64,000 bases of DNA from Caprella mutica (taxonomy: Eukaryota; Arthropoda; Malacostraca; Amphipoda; Caprellidae), in contig CANNZV010000122.1 in the NCBI GenBank assembly GCA_947561585.1, positions 389,504 to 453,503 on the forward strand, read 5' to 3'. The notes beneath the pieces were generated by a model that saw only the letters and a list, made by a program, of their open reading frames with translations, was not told the DNA's origin and searched no databases. A program made the position numbers and the translations under genes. This document shows, piece by piece, positions 54,318 to 62,951 of the stretch; within the stretch, counting starts at the first letter, position 1, and every line of letters starts with the position of its first letter.

Positions 54318-54842
54318 CTATTGTTTTAATATTCCTAAATACTGCGACCAAGGCCCAACTTCAGATTTATATTGTTTTGCCATAACTCTTGCAGCTTGAG
54401 CAATATGTCCTAAATCATGTACTGTCCAAGTCGATAACAATTCTTTTAAATTAGCAATTCCTAATTCAGGATGTATTCCTTTTTTTTCTAGATCGGCGTC
54501 ATTGATTTGGAGAGATTTCAACTCCTTAATATTTTTTGCTCTGATTTCCCTAAACTCTTTAAGTAATTCAACGATTGTTTTTTCTTCCCCTGTATTCATT
54601 TGGGCAAATCTGTCAAATGGTACAAAGGTTTTATTTTCTGAATTTGATAAAATAATTTTAGCTCTTGGTATCCAATCTGTTTTTTCTCCATGGATTAAAT
54701 GTCCAACTATATCATAGGGACTCCAAGTATTTTCTCCTTCATTATTTTTTAACCATTCATCGGATAAACCCGTTAGCATAGCTTCTAATATTGCAGGAGT
54801 TCTGCTTAATATTTCGATGGATTTGTTGATTTCGAATGTCAT
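54318..54842 (-). CDS. DinB/YfiT-superfamily protein
   Basis: 174 residues, ATG at 54842. The DinB four-helix fold with a likely metal triad: His in I-V-G-H-L-I-H-G near 48-51, and His in V-H-D-L-G-H-I near 141-145. The end R-V-M-A-K-Q-Y with W-S-Q-Y-L-G-I-L is typical of the group. These are thiol-dependent metal enzymes or DNA-damage-induced proteins of mostly unknown substrate. A C-terminal relic of a second copy lies at 50083. Confidence 0.9.
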   Translation of the reverse strand: MTFEINKSIEILSRTPAILEAMLTGLSDEWLKNNEGENTWSPYDIVGHLIHGEKTDWIPRAKIILSNSENKTFVPFDRFAQMNTGEEKTIVELLKEFREIRAKNIKELKSLQINDADLEKKGIHPELGIANLKELLSTWTVHDLGHIAQAARVMAKQYKSEVGPWSQYLGILKQ

Positions 54843-54933
54843 TGATTTTAATTTATTTGTAAGATAACTTTGAGGTTATTTTATTTAACTGATGTTACGC
54901 AAAAATGTAATAATCTTGTTTCGAAAAATATTA

Positions 54934-55009
54934 AAGGCTGAACGCAGAGACGCAAAGACACAGAGTTGGTCGAATAACTCTGTGTCTTTGCGTCTTTGTG
55001 TTCAGTCTT
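54934..55009. repeat. Inverted repeat 9
   Basis: Arms 54934-54967 and 54976-55009 match at 31 of 34 positions with an 8-base loop. The three differences all give G-U pairs in a plus-strand RNA. The words CGCAAAGACACAGAGTTGGT are shared with repeat 13. The right arm touches the stop codon of the methyltransferase gene. Confidence 0.92.
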
Positions 55010-55776
55010 CATTTATTAGCAATTACCAGCATCTCAAAATCTTTAGTTGTTAATTTATCTTCTCGTGAAAACTTCCCAAGCTTGGCTCCAAAGATCTCAA
55101 CTCTTTGGAATCCTAATGATTTTAATAGCCAATTAATTTCTGAAGGAATATAAAATCTTTGATTACATTTTATTATTTTTTTATTGCCTAAATCATCTTC
55201 GAATTCCGTTTCAAAGTGATCTCTAAATGTCATCAAATCAAAACTGTTATTGTGAAACTGGGTATTCTCTTTTTCTTTGTCTTTTGCAAATTCGTTTGTT
55301 GAATTAAATATAGGAAATAATCCATTCAAGGTTGTAAATATTATTTTCCCATTTGATTTGAGTGCTTGAGAAACACTCTTAAGTATTTTAAAATTTTCAT
55401 CATCTGTTTCCATTAAAGGAAATCCTCCTTCACACATCATGATTGCAATTTCAAATTCGCTATCGAAAGGAATTTGTCTTGTATCTCCAACTAAAAATTT
55501 AATCTTAAGATTTTCAGTTTCCGCTTTTTCTTGAGCTCTTTTTATTTGAGATTCCGATAAATCAATTCCTACTACTGAATATCCTCTTTTTGTCAACTCA
55601 ATGGCATGCCTCCCTGTTCCACATCCAACGTCAAGTATTTTTAAGTCTTTATTATATGCCAATTCATTTTCTATAAAATCACACTCTCCAATTGTTCCTT
55701 TGACAAACCTTTCTTTGTCATAATTTTTTGCTGAATTTTCAAATAGCGTTTCGTACCATTTCTTTATATTTTCCAT
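55009..55776 (-). CDS. SAM-dependent class I methyltransferase
   Basis: 255 residues, ATG at 55776. Motif I is I-L-D-V-G-C-G-T-G-R-H near residue 48, followed by G-I-D-L-S-E-S-Q-I near 72 and a G-D-T-R-Q-I-P-F segment near 96. This fits the small-molecule methyltransferase (Methyltransf_25/11) group. The substrate is unknown. The stop codon abuts inverted repeat 9. No operon partner is obvious. Confidence 0.92.
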   Translation of the reverse strand: MENIKKWYETLFENSAKNYDKERFVKGTIGECDFIENELAYNKDLKILDVGCGTGRHAIELTKRGYSVVGIDLSESQIKRAQEKAETENLKIKFLVGDTRQIPFDSEFEIAIMMCEGGFPLMETDDENFKILKSVSQALKSNGKIIFTTLNGLFPIFNSTNEFAKDKEKENTQFHNNSFDLMTFRDHFETEFEDDLGNKKIIKCNQRFYIPSEINWLLKSLGFQRVEIFGAKLGKFSREDKLTTKDFEMLVIANK

Positions 55777-55923
55777 TTAGTTGTTTCTTGTTTTTTGATT
55801 AATTTATTTTTGATGTTTATTATTCAATCAGCTTTCCCAAGTTATTCCATAACTCATATCGTTCTCAACCACTATCACTAAATATTGATCAGAAATTTCG
55901 TAATTTAAAAGATTGACTTTTCA

Positions 55924-57339
55924 CTATTCAAAAAGACTTGCTTGTTTCCCAGTTGTAAATTTAGTTTTTCTCCATGAAGAAGCTGAACCTCTTTTTTCAG
56001 GAGTCCTTTCCAACATTCCTCTTTGTTGTAACCTTTGAAATACTCTTTTCATTTCATTTTCTGAATCTATCCCACACATTTCTCTTCCTATTGAATTAGT
56101 AATTTCTTGGTGGTTTTCTAGATATTTCAACACTAATTCTTCAGGAGAACCAAGAGGTTCATGATTTATTTTTATAAGTACAGAATTTTCTTCATTAATT
56201 ATTTCAGGTTCTTTTAGCCTTAATTTCCTCATTGCCTCAAATGCAGTATTCAAGCCTTCACCTACATCTTTATTTGGAGGGTCAGGAAATTTATTTACTG
56301 TATTGACTAGAATTCCATTCCTTGCTAACTGTTCAGATAAAATATTTTTCTCAGTAATATGTCCTGGCAATCGTCCTGGGCTTCTTACTTCTATTCTATT
56401 ATCATAAATAATAATTTGAATATCTGTTGTAAAACTATAATCCCTATGTAAGACTGAATTCGTAATTATTTCATGTAAGGTTTCATGGGGATACTTTTTA
56501 TACTCCAACCCTTTCTCACTTAATGTTTTTATATCTTCAATTAAACTAATTGTTCTTTGAACGGCTTCTTGAATTTGGTTGTAGATACATCCTTCAACTG
56601 CTATTGGTTGAAATGCTAATGTTGCCCTTGTCCCCTCCTTCTTAGTTCTGTACCTAAGTATTTTTACTCCACACCTTTTTGGCAGAATAGCTTGAGGATC
56701 TTCCGCGAATAAAAGTATACCTGCAACGGTTGGTTTCCCTTCCCTTATTAAATATTTTTTTTGAAACCACTTTTCAGGAGTTGTAGTCGGAATTACCTCT
56801 TTGATAAACTTTTTACTTATTTCCGACTCTGTAATAACATCAATTGGAAAATTAACAGTTTGTTCTTCAAAAGATAAAATTCCTTTGGAAAACTCAAGTT
56901 GTCTATATTCTTCGTGTGATTTTACTGGTATACTTTGAGCACCTTTTCTAATATATGGAATCCCATCCGATGCCTTTATTATTTCTTTCGATTTATTAAC
57001 TTGAATATGTAGAATTACCCCCTTTTCAATATCATTTTCTAAAAATGATATTGAATAAAAATATTTCAAAGGATAGTATTCTGAAATACCCTGAATATGT
57101 CCATTTGCATCTTCCTCATCTTTGAATCCATTCCAAATTCTGAATTTATTCCCATCTTTTTCAATTTCTCCAATTCCAACATAAATATCTCCACCATCAG
57201 CATTGGCAAAACCAGAAATTGTTTTTGTGAGTTTTGAAGGTTTAATTGCTTTTGCCTTTAAATCATTAAAATGATCCTCGTTTAAATGAAGTAGTCTATC
57301 TTTTTGCAAATTTTCAATTCCAAATTTTTCTATTGCCAT
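55924..57339 (-). CDS. AlbA_2 (Schlafen-type) DNA-binding and HATPase-like regulator
   Basis: 471 residues from the ATG at 57339; an ATG at 57399 also fits but overlaps the previous gene. The AlbA_2 domain covers about 5-130 (K-P-S-K-L-T-K-T-I-S-G-F-A-N-A-D-G-G-D-I-Y-V-G-I). A middle part holds V-A-G-I-L-L-F-A-E-D-P-Q. The C-terminal HATPase_c_4-type region is about 270-385 (H-E-I-I-T-N-S-V-L-H-R-D-Y-S, with G-E-G-L-N-T-A-F). A winged-helix end follows. Proteins of this layout are annotated as transcriptional regulators or RecG-like. A defence role is possible but has no local support. Confidence 0.85.
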   Translation of the reverse strand: MAIEKFGIENLQKDRLLHLNEDHFNDLKAKAIKPSKLTKTISGFANADGGDIYVGIGEIEKDGNKFRIWNGFKDEEDANGHIQGISEYYPLKYFYSISFLENDIEKGVILHIQVNKSKEIIKASDGIPYIRKGAQSIPVKSHEEYRQLEFSKGILSFEEQTVNFPIDVITESEISKKFIKEVIPTTTPEKWFQKKYLIREGKPTVAGILLFAEDPQAILPKRCGVKILRYRTKKEGTRATLAFQPIAVEGCIYNQIQEAVQRTISLIEDIKTLSEKGLEYKKYPHETLHEIITNSVLHRDYSFTTDIQIIIYDNRIEVRSPGRLPGHITEKNILSEQLARNGILVNTVNKFPDPPNKDVGEGLNTAFEAMRKLRLKEPEIINEENSVLIKINHEPLGSPEELVLKYLENHQEITNSIGREMCGIDSENEMKRVFQRLQQRGMLERTPEKRGSASSWRKTKFTTGKQASLFE

Positions 57340-57388
57340 AAACTTGTTTTTTTGAATTAATTTAATTACACATTCATTCACCCTCTCC

Positions 57389-58285
57389 CTACACATCACA
57401 TATCCTCACCCCTTCCCTCAACGAAGCCATCTTATCCTCCCGTTTAGGAATAAACTCCTGCGCCACAAAACCTGTATACCCAGTTTCCACAATTGCTTTC
57501 ATAATAGCAGGGTAAAACAACTCCTGCGAATCATTAATTTCATTACGCCCAGGAACACCTCCAGTATGATAATGAGCGATATAATCTTTGTAATCTCGAA
57601 TGGTACGAATCACGTCACCTTCCATGATTTGCATATGATAAATATCATAAAGTAATCTAAAATTAGGCGAGTCAATTTTCTTTACCAAATTCACTCCCCA
57701 AGGCGTCAAGTCACATTGATAATCTTTATGATCGACTTTGCTATTGAGTAATTCCATAACGAGGGTGATATTCTTTTTGGCAGCATGCTCCACTAATTTA
57801 TCCAAACCTATTGCACAGTTTTCCATTCCTTCTTCCTCTCCTATTCCATTTCGGTTTCCAGAAAAAACGATCACATTTTTTATTCCAAAATCAGAAGCCT
57901 TATCAATCAATTCGATATACGGCTGATAAAGTTTTTTATGAAAAGAAGTATTGTTAAACCCTTCGGTGAGACTTGCACAATCATCAGTAGCCAATGAACA
58001 TTCCAAACCATGTTTTTTAGCAATGGGCCATTCCTCTGGTTTCAATAAATCAATCCCCGACAAACCAATTTCTTTTGCACCTTTAAAAAATTCTTCTAAC
58101 TCTATGGAACTATAACACCAGCGGCAAGCAGAATGTCGAATATTGCCTTTGAGTGGTGTTTCTTTAGGAGTGGTTTCTTTTGGTTCAGGAGTGGCACAAG
58201 CATTGATAGATGCCCCAACAGTTAATGCCCCCGTACTTAACACTATATTTCCAAGTGCTTTTCTTCGATTGATTTTACGTTTCAT
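57389..58285 (-). CDS. Sugar-phosphate isomerase/epimerase-like (hydroxypyruvate isomerase type) exported protein
   Basis: 298 residues, ATG at 58285. N-terminal Tat-like R-R-K-A-L-G and a lipobox N-A-Cys29. The rest is a TIM-barrel AP-endonuclease-2/xylose-isomerase-like domain with likely metal ligands at V-M-E-L-L-N (Glu), L-L-Y-D-I-Y-H (Asp, His), H-Y-H-T-G-G-V-P-G-R, and a late F-V-A-Q-E-F (Glu). It resembles Hyi/hydroxypyruvate-isomerase-like proteins, usually involved in sugar or polyol use. Export as a lipoprotein is common for this phylum's versions. Confidence 0.88.
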   Translation of the reverse strand: MKRKINRRKALGNIVLSTGALTVGASINACATPEPKETTPKETPLKGNIRHSACRWCYSSIELEEFFKGAKEIGLSGIDLLKPEEWPIAKKHGLECSLATDDCASLTEGFNNTSFHKKLYQPYIELIDKASDFGIKNVIVFSGNRNGIGEEEGMENCAIGLDKLVEHAAKKNITLVMELLNSKVDHKDYQCDLTPWGVNLVKKIDSPNFRLLYDIYHMQIMEGDVIRTIRDYKDYIAHYHTGGVPGRNEINDSQELFYPAIMKAIVETGYTGFVAQEFIPKREDKMASLREGVRICDV

Positions 58286-58332
58286 TATATTATTTTTTTA
58301 TAAAAATAACATTATAAAATCAAAATCAAAAC

Positions 58333-58436
58333 TTGCAGAATCAAAATCAAAATGTCAATCAAAATCAAAAATTAAAAGCGTGCTTCCACCCTTTCATATT
58401 TTGATTTTGATTGACATTTTGATTTTGATTCTGCAA
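58333..58436. repeat. Inverted repeat 10, perfect 38-bp arms
   Basis: Arms 58333-58370 and 58399-58436 are exact complements (core AATCAAAATCAAAATGTCAA), with a 28-base loop. The right arm ends exactly at the stop codon of the BNR gene. The arms themselves are repeats of AATCAA-like words. Confidence 0.97.
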
Positions 58437-60271
58437 CTATTTTGCAATAATTATCTTTTTAGTTTGCGATCCAAAATCTGTATTGATGGTAACAAAGTAT
58501 TCACCATTTGCCAAACCTGTTGTTTTAAATTCGATATTATGTAAACCTGGTAGAAAGTCTTGTTTTACAATAGTTTTTAACTGCCGCCCAACTACATCAA
58601 ATAACAATACTTCTACATCTGATTTTTCTTTTAATAATAAATCAAAAATAGCTTGTTCGCTAACAGGATTTGGTTTAGGCCCGATGAATGAAAATTTAGT
58701 ATTCAAATTTTTTATTTCACTAACATCCAAATCTTGAATATTTAAAAATGCAGCATACACCGCAATCTCTCCATTATTCGTTCGGCCATCACTCCAAAAC
58801 GGAATAGCATAATTTCCAGTCGTTATGATTTCATTATATTCTCCTGGACCAAGATCATTTACCATTCCTATTTGACCAAAATCACTTGCTTGAGCGGTAA
58901 TATTTTGCTGTTCAAAAGTAGCACCACCATCCAATGAAAATGCAAAATAATAATGCGTTTCATCATTTCCAGTATCTTCCCTTTGGTCATACCAACCTAA
59001 GAAAACAACTCCATTTTCATTCACCGCTATACTTGAATAAAATTGATCTGATTTGGAATCAGAATTATTATTTACCTTTTGCGGAGTTGACCAAGAGTCG
59101 CCACCATCTATTGATTTTGTAAGAAAAATATTCATACTTGTATCTGTATCAACCACTTCTGTATCAGAATAAGTCATATAAATAGCTCCATTTTCCGAAG
59201 GGTCAACGGCAAGGTGAGGACATGGATATAATCTTGCTTCCGTAATACCTGCTACTTCAGGAGTACCTGAAAACAACTCAGGAAAATTTAAATTAGCAAC
59301 TTTTTTTTCCGTAGAAAAACTAACACCTCCATCGGTAGATTTGGTCATAAATAATGCATAATTATTTCCACCTTGATCTGCAAAAAATGAAATATAAATA
59401 GTTCCATCAGGTGCAACATCAATACTTGAAAATTGGGCAATCGGGTAATTTTGAGCATTAATAATTACCCCAGTATCTTCAAAATTATTTGTTCCAGCCA
59501 CCCTTCTTTTAAACGTCATTCTATAAGCAGGATTAGCGATATTAATATCTGTGTACACAATGTATACATTCCCAGTATGGTCGCTAGTAGGAGAATAATC
59601 GGAAGCCATCCATTGCTTATCGGGAGCATTAGTAAGGGTATTAAAATTTGGAAAAACAAATGAGTTTTTCTCTATACCGCCTGCATTGATCGTCCAATTA
59701 GCTCCGCCATTTGTAGATGTTGCATGATATAATCCCCACGTACCATCGGTTGTACCTGCTGTTACTGTCAATGAAATCCAGGTAAAATAAGCCGTTCCAT
59801 TTTCATCAAAAGTAATCATGGGATCGCCACCGCCTGCTACAAGTTCATTTGGAAAAGTACCATTGAATGGGCTTTTGTCCCAAGTAGTTCCAAAGTCATT
59901 CGTATAGTAAACTGAAAAATCAAGTATCGGAAGAGGACTTCCATTGGGATCATAATGCATCGCTCCTACAATAATATTGGAAGGATCATATGGATTAATC
60001 GCTGCGTGAATTTCAAATTCTATTTCATCTGAATTACCTACTTGTGTCTCTTCATCTGTTCTGGTTGAGCTTGTTGTTGCAGCTCAGTAGGTAAATTTAT
60101 TGCTGGAGTATTTTGTTGAGTAAGATGTGGAATCATTTTTTCCAATAATTCAAATTTCTCACAAATAATTGGCGAACCATCTGGATGTGTAGGAATTTGG
60201 AAATCTTGAGTTTGGGAAAAAATGGACTGGGTTGCTAAAAATAATAGTAATAGTATGATTCTAATTTTCAT
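58437..60271 (-). pseudogene. BNR/sialidase-like T9SS protein, frameshifted
   Basis: Two frames of one gene. The 5' part (ATG at 60271 to about 60060) has a signal peptide ending F-S-Q and P-T-H-P-D-G-S-P. The 3' part (from about 60060 to 58437) is open upstream of its first ATG (E-F-E-I-H-A-A-I-N-P-Y-D-P-S-N-I-I) and carries Asp-box motifs S-x-D-x-G-x-x-[WF] (for example D-G-G-D-S-W, D-G-G-V-S-F). It ends in a T9SS sorting domain (P-K-P-N-P-V-S-E). One base missing near 60059-60061 joins them at about 611 residues. Probably a secreted sialidase-fold or glycan-binding protein. Real mutation or assembly error, as with the other three broken genes. Confidence 0.85.
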
Positions 60272-60289
60272 AAAAGTACATAGTTTAAA

Positions 60290-60444
60290 ATGATTAAGAT
60301 AGTTTGAGGTGGTTTAAAATTGTTTGAGATGGTTTGATTTGGTTTAAAGTTGTTTAGGATGATTTTCCAAAGGCGACATCTAACGGCTAAGGATCAAAAT
60401 TCTTACAAAACAACTTTAAACAATATCAAACAACTCCAAACAAT
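60290..60444. repeat. Inverted repeat 11, GTTTGA-unit type
   Basis: The core 60319-60355 pairs with 60408-60444 at 31 of 37 positions, with a 52-base loop. It is built from 10-base units of the kind ATGGTTTGAT and TTGTTTGAGA, as in repeat 5. It lies after the sirtuin stop and before the BNR gene start. Confidence 0.85.
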
Positions 60445-60499
60445 CCCACTTCCAAAGTTAAACTTAATCTATTCAATCATTAGTACTGAAACCATTATT

Positions 60500-61201
60500 T
60501 TAATTGTCAGCTAAAAGTTCATCCACGATTTTTCTAACACCTGTGGTTGCTACTTCTGGAACGGTTCTAAGATTGACGGCTCGTTCCATTTCATAATTTA
60601 ACTGAGGTCGTGGATCAATATAAATGATCGGAGCATGTGGTTTTCCATAGCCAACTAATCCTGCTGCTGGATACACTTGCATAGATGTTCCTACCACTAA
60701 AATTATATCTGCGGCTGCCACCAAATCAGCTGCTACAGACAGCATCGGAACTTGCTCTCCAAACCACACAATATGCGGTCGCAAAGGATGCCCATCTTCA
60801 CAACGATCTTCGGCCGTTAAATCTTTTTTCCAATCATAAACCAATTTGCCATTCCTTACACTTCTTACTTTGAATAGTTCGCCATGAAGGTGTACAATGT
60901 TAGCACTACCTGCACGTTCATGTAGGTCATCTACATTTTGAGTAATGACATGTACGGTATATTTTTCTTCTAACTCTACCAAGGCAAGATGTCCTGCATT
61001 GGGTTCTACTTCATGTAATTGTGCTCGACGCTGGTTATAAAAATCCATTACCAATGCTCGATTTTTTTTCCATCCTTGCGGAGATGCTACTTCCATGACA
61101 TCGTGCCCTTCCCATAATCCACCTGCATCTCTGAATGTTTTAATTCCACTTTCTGCTGAAATTCCAGCTCCTGTTAATACTACAATTTTCTTTTTAGACA
61201 T
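60500..61201 (-). CDS. Sirtuin NAD-dependent deacylase (class III-like)
   Basis: 233 residues from the ATG at 61201 (a longer TTG-initiated frame at 61315 is rejected because it would translate a palindrome arm). Landmarks: G-A-G-I-S-A-E-S-G-I near 12, T-Q-N-V-D-D-L-H near 100, and catalytic His in V-H-L-H-G-E near 118. The Y-N-Q-R (Y-x-x-R) pair, diagnostic of acidic-acyl (succinyl/malonyl) specificity in SIRT5-type sirtuins, is present near 60. The zinc Cys-x-x-Cys pairs are missing; only one Cys lies in that region. Removes acyl groups from lysines with NAD. Confidence 0.93.
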   Translation of the reverse strand: MSKKKIVVLTGAGISAESGIKTFRDAGGLWEGHDVMEVASPQGWKKNRALVMDFYNQRRAQLHEVEPNAGHLALVELEEKYTVHVITQNVDDLHERAGSANIVHLHGELFKVRSVRNGKLVYDWKKDLTAEDRCEDGHPLRPHIVWFGEQVPMLSVAADLVAAADIILVVGTSMQVYPAAGLVGYGKPHAPIIYIDPRPQLNYEMERAVNLRTVPEVATTGVRKIVDELLADN

Positions 61202-61234
61202 GATTTTTAGGTTTTTAAAAGTTAATAATTTTTC

Positions 61235-61444
61235 GACCCACAGCTTTAAGTAACGCGACTCTCCCGAGTCGCGACGTCTTTCGACAAACACGTAATTCCA
61301 ATATTTCAGAAACACGTGTTATCCGAAAATATTAAAATCACGTGTTTTTGATATATTGAAAAAATTTATTTCGAATATATTGGGATAACGTGTTTGTCGA
61401 ATATCGTCGCGACTCGAGAGAGTCGCGTTACTTAAAGCTGGGTC
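61235..61444. repeat. Inverted repeat 12, overlaps the nnr 3' end
   Basis: Arms of about 70 bases (61235-61304 and 61377-61444) share AGCTTTAAGTAACGCGACTC and other blocks with few mismatches. A nested hairpin AAACACGTG ... CACGTGTTT lies inside. The right arm encodes the last residues of the nnr frame (stop at 61428-61430). Confidence 0.92.
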
Positions 61445-62951
61445 TTGATTTTGTTCCATCCATTTCCAATGTTATCAATAAATCAGAAGCTAATAGCGAC
61501 TCCTCACTCATCTTCTCATTCAATGCTAAATCACCTACCAGCCCATGCATATACACTCCTAAAATACTGGTTTCCAATGAGTTATAACCTTGTGCTAATA
61601 AACTCGCCAATATTCCAGTAAGTACATCTCCACTACCACCTGTAGCCATTCCAGGATTGCCAGTCGAGTTAAATAACAATGTCCTTGCGGAGTTGTGATG
61701 CAGGTATTTGCACCTTTGAGTATTATGTAAAGTTTATTTTTTTGAGAAAAGTTCCGCTGGAGTTGATTTCGCTCAAAATTGTTTTTGGTTTTTCCTAATA
61801 GTCTTTCAAATTCTTTTGGATGTGGAGTCAAGATACTTTCCTTTGGAATATGGTTGATCCAATCTTTATTTTGGGAAATCAAGTTTAAAGCATCCGCATC
61901 CAAAACGATAGGGATATTCACTTTTTTTAAAAAATCTTCTAGAGCAATTTCCGTCGAAGTTTCCATTCCAAGACCACAACCGATTCCTATCGCATTGTAT
62001 TTTTCTAAATTTGGAGTATTGGAAAAATAAAATTCATCTTCATCAATGCTTACCATCGCTTCGGGTGCAGCCATTTGTAACAAGGTGTATGCACATTTAG
62101 GTGCATGAGTAGAGACGAGTCCTGCACCAGTTCGTAATGCAGCTTTGGTAGCCAAAATCGCAGCACCAACTTTTCCATAACCTCCTGCAATAATTAAGGC
62201 ATGACCATAAGTTCCTTTGTGTGAAAACTTCTTTCTTTGTTTTACAATTCTTTGAACGTATTTTTTTTGTAGGTAAAAAAAAGGGCTATTCGTTTTTTCC
62301 AAAAAATCCTTATGCAATTGAATAGAATCAAAAAACCATTCTCCTACTCGATCTTCATTTTCAGGAAAAAGGAATGCAAGTTTCGGAGTCTCAAAACTAA
62401 ATGTATAATCCGCAAATATTGAGATGTCATCTGTAGGATGATCTGCAAAAACACCTGATGGAATATCTACAGATACGATAGTTTGATTTTGTTGATTGAG
62501 GTGTTCTATAAGTTTTCCCCAATAGCCTTCTACCCGCCGATTAAGTCCAGAACCAAAAACCGCATCAATCAAAATTCCATTCGTTTGCTTGGAATCTAAA
62601 ATAGGAAAATCATCTTCCTTTTCAATTTCGTAAACTTTAATGTTTTGAAATTTAGGTAAGCGTTTTAAGTTTTTTAAAAAATCAGAAGATGGTGAATTTC
62701 CTATTTTACAAATATAAATTTCAATATTGTAAAAGCGTTGTTGTAACATTCTCCCTATCGCCAATCCATCCCCGCCATTATTTCCTTGTCCACAAAAACA
62801 GAAATAGATCGATCGGTGTCTTAAATTTTTGAAGGAACCAATTTACAAAAGTCAAAGAAGCCCTTTCCATTAAATCTATGGATTCGATGGGTTCATGCTG
62901 AATGGTGTAAGCATCCCAAGCTCTGATTTCTTTTGCGGAAAATATTTTCAT
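61428..62951 (-). pseudogene. nnr: Bifunctional NAD(P)H-hydrate repair enzyme, two frameshifts
   Basis: Three frames of one gene. From the ATG at 62951 the epimerase (NnrE) start M-K-I-F-S-A-K-E-I-R runs to about 62795, where a surplus base in an A run (62794-62798, plus strand) breaks the frame. The second part resumes with C-G-Q-G-N-N-G-G-D-G and goes through the dehydratase domain (NnrD: G-H-A-L-I-I-A-G-G-Y-G-K-V-G; L-T-P-H-P-K-E-F). A base missing near 61671-61673 breaks it again before [11 protein letters not shown]. Both events are single bases in short homopolymers, which suggests sequencing error. It repairs hydrated NADH and NADPH. The last residues come from an inverted-repeat arm. 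Confidence 0.9.

Noticed and set aside
61202..61315. Longer N-terminus of the sirtuin from a TTG at 61315
   Set aside because: It would translate an inverted-repeat arm. The ATG at 61201 begins just before the conserved NAD-binding motif.
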